Positions 1 to 8,785 are shown, numbered from the stretch's first letter. The stretch is DNA of 64,000 bases from Mycolicibacter arupensis (GCF_002086515.1 NZ_MVHH01000010.1:48006-112005), one strand, 5' to 3'. Numbers and translations: made by a program. Notes: generated from the sequence alone by a model not told the origin.

Positions 1-614
1 CCGGCGGCGGCGTACTCGGTTTCCAGCCCGGGGGTGTACGCGCACTCGGGCGCCCAGATCCCGGTGGGAGTGTGGGCCAAGCGTGCCCGCGCGTCGGCCA
101 GACCCTCCTGCAGAGCGAACTGACGCAGTCGCGGGGCCAGCAGGGGCTGGAACGGATGAGCCAGCGGACCGCCGAGCAATTCCACCGTCTCGGCCGTCAC
201 CAGCTCCCGCAACAAGGGGCTGGCGCCGTGGCGCCACAGCAGGGCGAATTCCTCGAGGGCCTGTTCGGCCGCGGCGCTTTCATGCAGCCCGAAGGGGCGG
301 ATGTCGGACAAGGTGGTGGCCTGGGCGGCGCGCAGCTGCCAGTTCGCCAGCCAGTGATGCATCCCGTCCAGGCAGTAGGGGTCGTCGAGCTGGGCTGCGA
401 CCACCGGCGTCACGCCCAGGGTCAGGAGGTTCCGCCGTCCTTCGGCAGCCAGCGTCCGCAGCACCCGGACCAGGGGCAGGTACGCCGCCGACCACGATTG
501 GTAGAGCCACTCCTCGCCGACGGGCCAGCGGCCGTGGTGGGCCAGCCAGGGCAGATGGGTGTGCAGTACCAGGGTGAACAGGCCCGGTACCGAGCCGTTG
601 GATTCTTCGGTCAC
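1..614 (-). CDS. GH57 family 1,4-alpha-glucan branching enzyme, N-terminal part (Rv3031-like), runs off window
   Basis: This is the first ~204 codons of a glycoside hydrolase family 57 protein; the rest lies beyond base 1. Near the N-terminus it reads LVLHTHLPWLAHHGRWPVGE, the catalytic-domain opening of GH57 branching enzymes. The GTG start at 614 overlaps the TGA of the upstream methyltransferase (GTGA), so the two are translationally coupled. In mycobacteria this pair belongs to the cluster for methylglucose lipopolysaccharides, where the enzyme is thought to add alpha-1,6 branches. Family and context are well supported; the exact reaction is inferred from the M. tuberculosis counterpart. 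Confidence 0.85.
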   Translation of the reverse strand, partial: MTEESNGSVPGLFTLVLHTHLPWLAHHGRWPVGEEWLYQSWSAAYLPLVRVLRTLAAEGRRNLLTLGVTPVVAAQLDDPYCLDGMHHWLANWQLRAAQATTLSDIRPFGLHESAAAEQALEEFALLWRHGASPLLRELVTAETVELLGGPLAHPFQPLLAPRLRQFALQEGLADARARLAHTPTGIWAPECAYTPGLETEYAAA

Positions 615-1408
615 GGCCGCACCGCGATCGCCACCAGATCCAGGCTGTCATCGATCTCGCGCTGCGAGGCACTCAGAATATCGAAGTCGTCGCTGGAGAC
701 GGCGGCGATGTCGGCCAGCAGCTCGGGCGGCCAGGGCGCGTCGGCGACGGCCCGAGCGATCTGGGCGTCGATGATCGAGCCGCCGTGGCGGGCGTCCATC
801 TCGGCGAGCGCCGGTCCGTGAAAGACCCCGTACATGCCCTCCACGGTGAAACCGCCGTCGACCAGCATCTCGGTCAGTTCGGCCGCATTGAGTTCGCGGG
901 TGTGGAACGGGTTGATCGGCGTATCGCGGCCGGGGGAGAAGGTGATCCGGTTGGGGGTCGAGATCATCAGCAGGCCGCCGGGGCGAAGCACGCGGGCGCA
1001 TTCGGCGATGAACTGTGCCTGATCCCAGAGGTGTTCGATGACCTGGAAATTGACCACGACATCCACGGACGCGTCGGGAAGGGGCAACTCGGCGAGGTTG
1101 CCCTGGACGGCCTCGACGCGCGGGTACCGGGCCTGTACATGCGCCACTGCCGAATCGTCGTAATCCACGCCGATCACCCGCCGGGCCACTCCTGCGATCA
1201 GGTCGGCGCCGTAGCCCTCGCCGAATCCGGCTTCTAGGACGTCGCGGCCGCTGCAGCGCGGTGCCAGGTGTTGATAGACCACCTCGTGACGCCGGAACCA
1301 GTAGTTCTCGATGTCGAGTCCGGGGATCGTGCGCTCGCCGGTCAGGGGCAGCGCGGCGTCGCCGGGCAGCGTGCCGGTGGGGTCTCCGGCGGGATTCGTA
1401 GATTTCAT
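611..1408 (-). CDS. SAM-dependent methyltransferase (Rv3030-like), methylglucose lipopolysaccharide cluster
   Basis: This 265-residue protein is a class I SAM-dependent methyltransferase. Motif I is clear (VLEAGFGEGYGADLI), followed by the acidic strand end IGVDYDDS and a motif-IV-like stretch DASVDVVVNFQVIEHL. It is the first gene of a minus-strand unit, overlaps the GH57 gene by 4 bases, and is divergent from etfB across about 200 bases. The M. tuberculosis orthologue sits in the methylglucose lipopolysaccharide cluster and is a candidate sugar O-methyltransferase. The substrate cannot be read from the sequence. The ATG at 1408 is chosen because the conserved domain begins shortly after it. 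Confidence 0.85.
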   Translation of the reverse strand: MKSTNPAGDPTGTLPGDAALPLTGERTIPGLDIENYWFRRHEVVYQHLAPRCSGRDVLEAGFGEGYGADLIAGVARRVIGVDYDDSAVAHVQARYPRVEAVQGNLAELPLPDASVDVVVNFQVIEHLWDQAQFIAECARVLRPGGLLMISTPNRITFSPGRDTPINPFHTRELNAAELTEMLVDGGFTVEGMYGVFHGPALAEMDARHGGSIIDAQIARAVADAPWPPELLADIAAVSSDDFDILSASQREIDDSLDLVAIAVRP

Positions 1409-1506
1409 CGCACAGGCAGGCTAACGCGAAGGGCGTGGTCCGCGAACCGGCTACCCCGCACTGGCAATATCACGACCCGCTACGCTGTACAGGCGAACCG
1501 CACTAA

Positions 1507-1522
1507 GTTACCGGTGAGTAAC
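1507..1522. promoter_or_regulatory. Inverted repeat upstream of etfBA, candidate operator
   Basis: GTTAC and GTAAC form perfect 5-base arms around six bases (GTTACCGGTGAGTAAC), about 85 bases before the etfB start. It lies in the divergent promoter region of the methyltransferase and etfB. A TACGCT hexamer at 1480-1485 could be a -10 box for etfB. The symmetry suggests a dimeric regulator; which one is unknown. Confidence 0.4.
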
Positions 1523-1605
1523 ATCCGTGTGCGGCTGCGTGAATCGCTACCGAAGTCTTGTAGCCCGCCGCTGCAGGACCCCTTCGAGGAGGACGAACCA
1601 CACTC

Positions 1606-2397
1606 ATGACGAACATCGTGGTCCTGATCAAACAGGTCCCAGACACCTGGTCGGAGCGCAAGCTCAGCGATGGCGACTTCACGCTGGACCGTGAGGCAGC
1701 CGATGCCGTGCTCGATGAGATCAACGAGCGGGCCGTCGAAGAGGCGTTGCAGATCCGCGAGGCCGAAGGCGCCGAAGGCACCGTCACGGTGCTGACCGCC
1801 GGACCGGAGCGGGCGACCGAGGCCATCCGCAAGGCACTGTCGATGGGCGCTGACAAGGCCGTGCACATCCTCGACGACGGCATGAAGGGTTCCGACGTCA
1901 TCCAGACCGGTTGGGCGCTGGCGCGCGCGCTGGGCGCCATCGAGGGCACCGAGCTGGTCATCGCCGGCAACGAGTCGACCGACGGCGTCGGCGGTGCGGT
2001 TCCGGCGATCATCGCCGAGTACCTTGGTCTGCCCCAGCTGACCCACCTGCGCAAGCTGACCGTCGCAGACGGCAAGGTCACCGGCGAGCGCGAGACCGAT
2101 GAGGGTCTTTTCACCCTGGAGGCCTCGCTGCCGGCCGTGGTGAGCGTCACCGAGAAGATCAACGAACCGCGCTTCCCCTCCTTCAAGGGCATCATGGCCG
2201 CCAAGAAGAAGGAAGTCACTGTGCTCACGCTGGCCGAGATCGGCGTCGAAGCCGACGAGGTCGGTCTTGCCAACGCCGGCTGCAAGGTGACCGCTTCGAT
2301 CCCGAAGCCGCCGAAGACCGCCGGTGAGAAGGTGACCGACGAGGGCGACGGCGGCACCAAGATCGCCGAGTACCTGGTCGGCCAGAAAATCATCTAA
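1606..2397 (+). CDS. etfB: Electron transfer flavoprotein beta subunit
   Basis: This 263-residue protein is the beta (FixA) subunit of the electron transfer flavoprotein, the soluble carrier that takes electrons from acyl-CoA and other FAD dehydrogenases. It has the standard family start (TNIVVLIKQVPDTWSERKL) and the ETF-beta signature region (EASLPAVVSVTEKINEPRFP). etfA follows 38 bases downstream, so the two are almost certainly co-transcribed. Length is normal. It corresponds to fixA (Rv3029c) in M. tuberculosis. The ATG at 1606 is preceded by a purine-rich stretch (GAGGAGGACGA) that serves as ribosome-binding site. Confidence 0.96.
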   Translation: MTNIVVLIKQVPDTWSERKLSDGDFTLDREAADAVLDEINERAVEEALQIREAEGAEGTVTVLTAGPERATEAIRKALSMGADKAVHILDDGMKGSDVIQTGWALARALGAIEGTELVIAGNESTDGVGGAVPAIIAEYLGLPQLTHLRKLTVADGKVTGERETDEGLFTLEASLPAVVSVTEKINEPRFPSFKGIMAAKKKEVTVLTLAEIGVEADEVGLANAGCKVTASIPKPPKTAGEKVTDEGDGGTKIAEYLVGQKII

Positions 2398-2435
2398 GCG
2401 CTCCCCGGACCTGGAAGAAGACGGAAGAAACAGAC

Positions 2436-3392
2436 ATGGCTGAAGTACTTGTGCTCGTGGAGCACGCTGACGGAGCGCTGAAGAAGGTCAGCTCCGAACT
2501 GATCACCGCCGCGCGTGAACTCGGCGAACCGTCCGCGGTCGTCGTCGGCGCCCCCGGCACCGCCGCGCCGCTGGTGGACGGCCTGAAAGAGGCTGGCGCC
2601 GCCAAGATCTACGTCGCCGAGTCCGACGTGGTGGACAACTACCTGCTCACCCCGGTCGTCGACGTGCTGGCCGGCCTGGCCGAGTCCGCTGCCCCGGCCG
2701 CGGTGCTGATCGCCGCGAACGCCGACGGCAAGGAGGTCGCCGGCCGGCTGGCGGCCCGCATCGGTTCGGCACTGCTGGTCGACGTGGTCGAGGTCAAGGC
2801 GGGCGCCAAGGTGCTCCACTCGATCTTCGGTGGTGCCTACACCGTCGAGGCCGAGCCCACCGGCGACACCCCGGTCATCACGGTGCGGGCGGGTGCCGTT
2901 GAGCCCGCCCCGGCCGCGGCTGCCGGTGAGCAGGTCACCGTCGAGGTGCCCGCCGCCGCCGAGAACGCCACCAAGGTCACTTCGCGTCAGCCGGCCGTGG
3001 CCGGTGACCGCCCGGAGCTCACCGAGGCGCCCATCGTGGTGGCCGGCGGTCGAGGTGTCGGCAGCGCGGAGAGCTTCTCGGTGGTCGAGGAACTGGCCGA
3101 CTCGCTCGGTGCTGCTGTGGGCGCTTCGCGTGCCGCGGTGGACTCGGGCTACTACCCGGGTCAGTTCCAGATCGGCCAGACCGGCAAGACGGTTTCGCCG
3201 CAGCTGTACATCGCACTGGGCATCTCCGGCGCGATCCAGCACCGGGCCGGCATGCAGACGTCCAAGACCATCGTTGTGGTCAACAAGGACGAGGAAGCGC
3301 CGATCTTCGAGATCGCCGACTACGGCATCGTCGGGGACCTGTTCAAGGTCGCCCCGCAGCTGACCGAGGCGGTCAAGGCTCGCAAGGGTTAA
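2436..3392 (+). CDS. etfA: Electron transfer flavoprotein alpha subunit
   Basis: This 318-residue protein is the FAD-binding alpha (FixB) subunit partnered with EtfB. The N-terminal half is the ETF alpha/beta fold ([19 protein letters not shown]). The C-terminal FAD domain carries the signature [20 protein letters not shown], followed by [20 protein letters not shown]. Length is typical. A strong intrinsic terminator follows 25 bases after the stop codon, closing the etfBA transcript. It is equivalent to fixB (Rv3028c). Confidence 0.96.
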   Translation: MAEVLVLVEHADGALKKVSSELITAARELGEPSAVVVGAPGTAAPLVDGLKEAGAAKIYVAESDVVDNYLLTPVVDVLAGLAESAAPAAVLIAANADGKEVAGRLAARIGSALLVDVVEVKAGAKVLHSIFGGAYTVEAEPTGDTPVITVRAGAVEPAPAAAAGEQVTVEVPAAAENATKVTSRQPAVAGDRPELTEAPIVVAGGRGVGSAESFSVVEELADSLGAAVGASRAAVDSGYYPGQFQIGQTGKTVSPQLYIALGISGAIQHRAGMQTSKTIVVVNKDEEAPIFEIADYGIVGDLFKVAPQLTEAVKARKG

Positions 3393-3403
3393 ATTCACTC
3401 TGC

Positions 3404-6184
3404 GTGAGCACTCGTCAAAACCCCCGCACGCCTGGCGTGTCGGGGGTTTTGCCGTCTCTGCGGGGGCGGGACGCCGAATGCCTGCAGCTGCGCGAGATGC
3501 TGGCCGCCGCCCGCGCAGGACGCAGTCAGGTGCTGGTCCTGCGGGGAGAGGCCGGGATCGGCAAGACCGCCCTGCTGGACTACCTGGCGCAATCCGCTCC
3601 GGATTTCCAGGTGGTGCGGGCCGCCGGAGTGGAATCCGACATGGAGCTGGCGTTCGCCGGGCTGCAGCAACTGTGCGCACCGCTGGCAGACCGGTCCGAG
3701 TCGCTGCCCGAACCGCAGCGCGAAGCCCTGGCCATCGCCTTCGGCATGAGCACTGGGGCCGCACCCGACCGGTTTCTGGTCGGTCTGGCGGTGCTGGGAC
3801 TGCTCGCCGGAGTGGCCGCTCGGCAGCCCCTGGTGTGTCTCATCGATGACGCCCAGTGGCTTGACCGGGTCTCGGCTCAGACGCTGGGCTTCGTCGCCCG
3901 CCGGTTGCTGGCCGAACCCATTGTGCTGGTGTGCGCGCTGCGTGAGCCGGTCGAGGGCCTGACCGGTCTGCCGAAGCTCATGCTGCGCGGCCTGACTGAG
4001 GCGCACGCACGGGCGCTGCTGGAGTCGGCGGTGCCGGGCCGGATCGACCCCCAGGTGGCCGATCGGATCGTGGCGGAGACGCATGGCAACCCGTTGGCGC
4101 TGGTGGAGTTGCCGGGTGGACTGTCCGCGGCAGAGCTCGCCGGCGGCTACCAGCGCCCGGACGTGGTTCCGGTCGCCGGCCAGATCGAACGCCACTATCT
4201 GGCGCGGATGCATGCCCTACCCGACGACACCCAACGGCTGATGCTGGTCGCTGCCGCCGAACCGGTGGGGGACACCGCGCTGTTACTGGGGGCCGCGCGG
4301 GTGCTGGGACTGTCTGCGGCGGACCTGGGCCCGGCCCAGGAGGCAGGCCTGGTCGAGATGGGCGCGCGGGTGCGGTTTCGGCACCCCCTGGTGCGCTCGG
4401 CGATCTACCGTGCGGCGGTCCTGCAGGACCGGCGAGACGCCCACCGTGCCCTGGCGCAGGCCACTGATCCGGCGCACGACCCCGACCGGCGAGCCTGGCA
4501 TCGTGCCCTCGCGGCGGTCGGTCCCGACGAATCGGTTGCTGCCGAACTCGGCCGTAGTGCCGGCCGGGCGGCGCAGCGCGGTGGAGCGGCCGCTGCGGCG
4601 GCGTTCTTGGCCCGCGCCACCGAGCTCACTCCGGATGCATTCCAGCGCGGGGCCCGCGCCCTCGAAGCCGCCGAAGCCAAGATCGCCGTGGCCGAATTCG
4701 ATAGCGCCGGTGAGCTGCTGGCCACCGCCGAGCTGGCGCCGCTGGACGAGCTGCAACGTGCACGCCTGGCTCGGATGCGCGCTCAGCTGGCATTCACCCG
4801 CGGCCGCGGCAGCGGGGACGCGCCCACCATCCTCGAATCCGTACACCAGTTCTTCAGCGCTGCAAGTCATTTAGAGCCCCTCGATTCGGAGATGGCGCAG
4901 CAGACCCTGTTGGAGGCGGTCAGCGCGGCGATGTATGCCGGCCGGGCCTTCGGCGACCACGTACGCCGCCACACCGCCGCAGCACTGGCCGCAGGATCGC
5001 AGCGGCTCCCGCGCCGGCCGCCGGATCTGCTACTGCGGGCATTGACCACCAGGATCAGCGCAGGGGCACAGGCCGGTTACGTGCCCCTGCGTGAGGCGGT
5101 GGCGGCGATCACCCCGCAAACCTGGTCCTGGCAAGCATTTCCGGTGGGCCACGAGGCCGCCGTGCACGACTTGTGGGACGACGAATCGTGGCATCGGATC
5201 GCAGACGACGCCGTGCGCGTCGCGACCGACACCGGCGCACTGGGCATGATGCCGACCGCGCTGGCCACCCGGGCCGGGGTGCACGTGCTGGCGGGGGAAT
5301 TCGCCGCGGCACGAGCGCTCCTGGCCGACGCCGATGCCTTGGCGGCCGCGACGGGCCAGACACCGGTGCGCTATCACGCCCTGACTTTGGCGGCATGGAC
5401 TGGCCACGAGGCTGAGGCGAGCGCACTGATCGAGGCCACGGCGCGTAGCGGGGCGGCTCGTGGTGAGGGCCGGATCGTCGCGTTGATCGGCTACGCATCG
5501 GCGATCCTGAACAACGGGCTGGGCCGCTACCAGTCTGCCTGCGAGAGCCTTTGCCGTGCACTGGAGTACGAAGATCTGGGCCTGTACGGGATGAACCTGG
5601 CAGAACTGGTGGAAGCCGGCGTTCGAGCGGGTGAACCGGAGCTGGCCGGCGGTGCCCTGGCGCAGCTGCAGGAGCGCACCACGGTCAGCGCGACGGACTG
5701 GGGCCTGGGAGTGCTGGCCCGCTCGCGTGCGCTGACGGCCGATGAAGCGACCGCCGAGGGGCACTACGTCGAAGCGATTGAGCGGCTGACGCGCACCCGA
5801 ATCGCCGTCGACCTCGCACGCGCGCACCTGCTGTACGGCGAATGGCTGCGCCGGGAGAAACGACGCACGGACGCCCGGGCTCAGCTACGGACGGCCCACG
5901 CGATGTTCACCGAGTTCGGGGCGCAGGCTTTCGCGCAGCGCAGCCGGCGCGAACTGCAGGCGCTGGGGGACAAGGCCAGCCCCGCCGCAGCGGCCGCCGG
6001 TGAGGTTCTGACACCCCAGGAACGCCAGATCGCGGACCTGGCCGGCGCGGGTCTGACCAATGCCGAGATCGGGGCGCGGCTGTTCATCAGTGCCCACACC
6101 GTCGAATGGCACCTGCGCAAGGTCTTCGCCAAGCTGGGAATCCGCTCGCGCCGCGAACTGCGCGCCACCGCCACGCACCGCTGA
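3404..6184 (+). CDS. Large LuxR-family transcriptional regulator with N-terminal AAA ATPase domain
   Basis: Up to 926 residues, the usual size for the large ATPase-LuxR (LAL, MalT-like) regulators. Residues 48-55 form a Walker A loop (GEAGIGKT), and about residue 145 is a Walker B strand (LVCLIDDAQWLD). A long helical repeat region follows. The last ~65 residues are a LuxR helix-turn-helix (LTPQERQIADLAGAGLTNAE, then GARLFISAHTVEWHLRKVF). Such proteins usually activate transcription on binding a ligand plus ATP. It precedes an NmrA-like gene and an SDR on the same strand, plausible targets. The start is uncertain: GTG 3404 lies before the etfBA terminator, while GTG 3437 and TTG 3449 lie inside it and better match the family start (SLRGRDAE). 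Confidence 0.9.
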   Translation: MSTRQNPRTPGVSGVLPSLRGRDAECLQLREMLAAARAGRSQVLVLRGEAGIGKTALLDYLAQSAPDFQVVRAAGVESDMELAFAGLQQLCAPLADRSESLPEPQREALAIAFGMSTGAAPDRFLVGLAVLGLLAGVAARQPLVCLIDDAQWLDRVSAQTLGFVARRLLAEPIVLVCALREPVEGLTGLPKLMLRGLTEAHARALLESAVPGRIDPQVADRIVAETHGNPLALVELPGGLSAAELAGGYQRPDVVPVAGQIERHYLARMHALPDDTQRLMLVAAAEPVGDTALLLGAARVLGLSAADLGPAQEAGLVEMGARVRFRHPLVRSAIYRAAVLQDRRDAHRALAQATDPAHDPDRRAWHRALAAVGPDESVAAELGRSAGRAAQRGGAAAAAAFLARATELTPDAFQRGARALEAAEAKIAVAEFDSAGELLATAELAPLDELQRARLARMRAQLAFTRGRGSGDAPTILESVHQFFSAASHLEPLDSEMAQQTLLEAVSAAMYAGRAFGDHVRRHTAAALAAGSQRLPRRPPDLLLRALTTRISAGAQAGYVPLREAVAAITPQTWSWQAFPVGHEAAVHDLWDDESWHRIADDAVRVATDTGALGMMPTALATRAGVHVLAGEFAAARALLADADALAAATGQTPVRYHALTLAAWTGHEAEASALIEATARSGAARGEGRIVALIGYASAILNNGLGRYQSACESLCRALEYEDLGLYGMNLAELVEAGVRAGEPELAGGALAQLQERTTVSATDWGLGVLARSRALTADEATAEGHYVEAIERLTRTRIAVDLARAHLLYGEWLRREKRRTDARAQLRTAHAMFTEFGAQAFAQRSRRELQALGDKASPAAAAAGEVLTPQERQIADLAGAGLTNAEIGARLFISAHTVEWHLRKVFAKLGIRSRRELRATATHR
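3417..3450 (+). terminator. Rho-independent terminator of etfBA
   Basis: The arm 3417-3432 (AAAACCCCCGCACGCC) pairs with 3434-3450 (GGCGTGTCGGGGGTTTT), leaving one bulged base and an almost absent loop. The descending arm ends in TTTT. It lies just after etfA and inside the first codons of the LuxR gene if that gene starts at 3404. Confidence 0.75.
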
Positions 6185-6275
6185 GCCCAGACTACGGACT
6201 TTCCAGGGTTCCCCCGCCCACCTCGGATGCCAGGGTCGAGGTAGTCAATCCGTGCTGAGCGAGAGGGTGTTGAGG

Positions 6276-7022
6276 ATGAAGATCACAGTGATGGGTGCCA
6301 GCGGGCAGATCGGCACCAAAGTCATCGAGCTGCTGCGCGCCGCAGGCCACGAGACGGTGGCGGCGGCCCGCAATACCGGAGTCGACGTGCTCACCGGAGA
6401 AGGCCTCGCCGAGGCCCTGGCTGGAGCCGACGTGTTGGTGGACGTGCTCAATTCGCCGGACTTCGCCGATGGCCCGGTGTTGGAGTTCTTCACCAAGTCC
6501 ACGACCAATCTGGTGGCCGCGGCTCAAGCCGCTGACGTCGGTCACTACGTCGCGCTGTCCATCGTGAACTGCGACGGTCTGCCGGACAGTGGCTACATGC
6601 GGGCCAAGGTCGCTCAGGAGCGCATCATCGCCGGCTCCGGATTGCCCTACACGATCGTGCGGGCCACGCAGTTCCACGAGTTCGCCGACGGGATCGTCGC
6701 CTCGATCACCGTCGACGGTGAGGTGCGGGCCCCCGAAGGCCTGATCCAGCCGATCGCCGGCGCCGAGGTGGCCGCCGAAGTGGTTCGCGCCGCTCAAGGG
6801 GCACCCGCGGACGGGATCGTCAACATCGGCGGACCCGAGAAGCTCACCTTCGCCGAACTGGCCGCACTGGTGTTGGCCGCACGCGGTGAAACCCTGCCGA
6901 TCACCGTCGACCCGTCGGCGCTCTATTTCGGCACCGAGATCGGACGCACCGGACTGGTCACCGGCGACGACGCGATCCTGGCACCCACCCGACTGGCCGA
7001 TTGGCAGGAGGCGGCCCGGTGA
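6276..7022 (+). CDS. NAD(P)H-binding NmrA-like / atypical SDR family protein
   Basis: This 248-residue protein opens with the Rossmann motif MGASGQIGTKVIELLRAAGH (GxxGxxG), as in atypical short-chain dehydrogenases of the NmrA/NAD(P)-binding group. It then has GADVLVDVLNSPDF and a YMRAKVAQE segment at the usual Tyr/Lys position. The ATG at 6276 is chosen because the dinucleotide-binding motif begins a few residues later; the open frame extends further upstream without family similarity. It overlaps the next SDR by GTGA and lies 91 bases after the LuxR regulator. The substrate is not predictable; such proteins are redox sensors or quinone/sugar oxidoreductases. Confidence 0.85.
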   Translation: MKITVMGASGQIGTKVIELLRAAGHETVAAARNTGVDVLTGEGLAEALAGADVLVDVLNSPDFADGPVLEFFTKSTTNLVAAAQAADVGHYVALSIVNCDGLPDSGYMRAKVAQERIIAGSGLPYTIVRATQFHEFADGIVASITVDGEVRAPEGLIQPIAGAEVAAEVVRAAQGAPADGIVNIGGPEKLTFAELAALVLAARGETLPITVDPSALYFGTEIGRTGLVTGDDAILAPTRLADWQEAAR

Positions 7023-7747
7023 AGGATCTGGCGGGCCAGCGGGCACTGGTGACCGGCGGGACCTCGGGCATCGGGCTGGAATCGGCGCGGCTGCTGGTGC
7101 GCCACGGCGCCGAGGTGATCATCACCGGCCGTTCGAAGGAGCGGGGTGCCGCGGCCGTCGCCGAACTCGGCGGTGCGGTGCGATTCGTGGCCGCCGACCT
7201 TGCCGACCTGGATTCGGTGAGCTCATTGGTGCGGGAGTGCGGCGACGGCGTGGACATCGTGGTGAACAACGCCGCCAGCTTTCCCGGTGCACTCACGGTG
7301 GAACAGGACGTGGCGTCGTTCAGTTCGACGTTCGACACCAACGTGCGCGGTGCCTATTTCCTGGTCGCCGGGTTGGTTCCGGGGATGCTGAGCCGTGGGC
7401 GGGGCAGCATCGTCAACGTCACCAGCATGGTCGCGCACAAGGGTGTTCCCGGCGCATCGACCTACAGCGCCTCCAAAGCCGCTCTGGAATCGTTGACACG
7501 GACCTGGGCCGCCGAATTCGGTCCCCACGGGGTCCGGGTGAACAGTGTGGCACCGGGTCCGACCGCCACTGAGGGCGTCGCCGCGCAATGGGGCGACGTC
7601 AATGACGAACTGGGCCGGTCACTTCCGCTCGGGCGGACCGCGCGCGCCGGCGAGATCGCCGAAGCCGTACTCTTCCTCGCCTCGCCGCGGTCCAGCTTCG
7701 TCACCGGCTCGACGCTGCATGCCGATGGCGGCGGAGCCGCTGCCTGA
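7019..7747 (+). CDS. Classical short-chain dehydrogenase/reductase
   Basis: This 242-residue classical SDR has the cofactor motif TGGTSGIG (TGxxxGxG), NNAAS at the NNAG position, the catalytic Ser in VTSM and the YSASK Tyr-Lys pair (YxxxK), and ends with the usual TGSTLHADGG. The GTG start at 7019 overlaps the TGA of the NmrA-like gene (GTGA), indicating coupled translation. It is probably a cytoplasmic NAD(P)-dependent oxidoreductase acting on the same unknown substrate class as its neighbour. Family is certain, substrate unknown. Confidence 0.9.
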   Translation: MKDLAGQRALVTGGTSGIGLESARLLVRHGAEVIITGRSKERGAAAVAELGGAVRFVAADLADLDSVSSLVRECGDGVDIVVNNAASFPGALTVEQDVASFSSTFDTNVRGAYFLVAGLVPGMLSRGRGSIVNVTSMVAHKGVPGASTYSASKAALESLTRTWAAEFGPHGVRVNSVAPGPTATEGVAAQWGDVNDELGRSLPLGRTARAGEIAEAVLFLASPRSSFVTGSTLHADGGGAAA

Positions 7748-7761
7748 GTCGGCCCGGCCTG

Positions 7762-7824
7762 CGCTGAGATTGCGCCGAGGGTCGCAACGCCCGTAAAGGC
7801 ACGACCCTGAATGCAATCTCAGCG
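7762..7824. repeat. Long imperfect inverted repeat (GAGATTGC family) between the SDR and acyltransferase genes
   Basis: The arms are 7762-7784 and 7802-7824, 23 bases each with a single 4-base mismatched block in the middle, around a 17-base loop. The outer arm is CGCTGAGATTGC and its complement GCAATCTCAGCG. It can fold as a long stem-loop. A shorter relative with the same GAGATTGC/GCAATCTC core is at 39921-39975. There is no U-tract, so a mobile or regulatory intergenic repeat is at least as likely as a terminator. Confidence 0.7.
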
Positions 7825-7918
7825 TCAATTGCGGCAGCACAAGTCGTCACCAAGCGTGCACCGACAAGTCATGCGGTGCTTGCCTGGTCGCTGCTTGGCT
7901 ACGCGACCGTGTCTGAGT

Positions 7919-8785
7919 GTGAGCACTGGTTCTGTTCTCATCGCCCCTGAGCCCGCCACCGACTCTCCCGCCACGTCCGGGACCGACAATCCGCGCTATT
8001 CGCTACTGCTGTCCACTGACCCGGCCACGATCGAGGCCGCGCAGCGGCTGCGGTACGAGGTGTTCAGCACCGAGCCGGGCTTCTGCCTGAGTGACACCGA
8101 CGAGCATCCCGGCCGGGACGCCGACCGATTCGACGAGTACTGCGACCACCTGATGGTGCGTGACGAGGTCAGCGGTGACCTGGTCGGTTGCTACCGCATG
8201 CTGCCGCCGACCGGCGCGATCGCTGCCGGAGGTCTATACAGTGCAAGCGAATTCGATGTCACCGCGCTGGATCCGCTGCGACCGTCCCTGGTCGAGATGG
8301 GACGTGCCGTGGTGCGCCCCGGTCACCGCAACGGCGCCGTGGTGCTGTTGATGTGGGCGGGGATCCTGGCCTATCTGGATCGCTACCAGTACGACTACAT
8401 CACCGGTTGTGTGTCGGTGCCGGTACGCGGCGAGGGTGCTCCGGGCAGCCAGATTCGCGGGGTCCGTGACTTCGTACGGCGGCGCCACGCCTCTCCGCAC
8501 CGCGTCACCCCCTATCGGCAGGTGGTGGTCGACGGCAAGAGCCTCGATGAGATCGCGCCCCCGGCTCGCCCCAGCATGCCGCCGCTGCTGCGCGGCTACC
8601 TTCGGCTGGGCGCACGGGTCTGCGGTGACCCGGCCCACGACCCGGACTTCGGGGTGGGGGACTTTCCGGCCCTGCTGCGCCGCAGCGAGGCCGACACCCG
8701 CTACCTGCGGCGGCTGCGTTCGGTCTCCGCGGCATCGGCAGTGGCGGGGGATGGGCAGGCTGCCGACCCCACGGTGCCGGCGTGA
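7919..8785 (+). CDS. GNAT-type acyltransferase (Rv3027c-like, OlsB/ornithine acyltransferase superfamily)
   Basis: A 288-residue protein of the GNAT/acyl-ACP acyltransferase group that includes OlsB and hemolysin-like acyltransferases. Recognisable segments are AAQRLRYEVFSTEPGF, YCDHLMVRDEVSGDLVGCYR and SLVEMGRAVVRPGHR. The gene overlaps a PlsC-type acyltransferase by 4 bases. In this family the two work as a pair: an N-acyltransferase makes a monoacylated amine or amino acid and a PlsC enzyme adds the second chain. The GTG at 7919 is preferred because the longer frame starting at 7811 begins inside an inverted repeat and adds no recognisable sequence. The lipid product is unknown. Confidence 0.85.
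   Translation: MSTGSVLIAPEPATDSPATSGTDNPRYSLLLSTDPATIEAAQRLRYEVFSTEPGFCLSDTDEHPGRDADRFDEYCDHLMVRDEVSGDLVGCYRMLPPTGAIAAGGLYSASEFDVTALDPLRPSLVEMGRAVVRPGHRNGAVVLLMWAGILAYLDRYQYDYITGCVSVPVRGEGAPGSQIRGVRDFVRRRHASPHRVTPYRQVVVDGKSLDEIAPPARPSMPPLLRGYLRLGARVCGDPAHDPDFGVGDFPALLRRSEADTRYLRRLRSVSAASAVAGDGQAADPTVPA

Noticed and set aside
2394..3764. A 456-residue minus-strand open frame opposite etfA and the LuxR gene start
   Set aside because: It runs across two well-supported genes and the terminator and has no recognisable motif.
7762..7824. Intrinsic terminator for the upstream SDR gene
   Set aside because: The hairpin has a 17-base loop and no T-run after it, and a relative with a 39-base loop exists elsewhere, so it is reported as a repeat.
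7811..7918. Earlier start for the GNAT acyltransferase at 7811
   Set aside because: It begins inside the right arm of the inverted repeat and adds 36 residues without family similarity.
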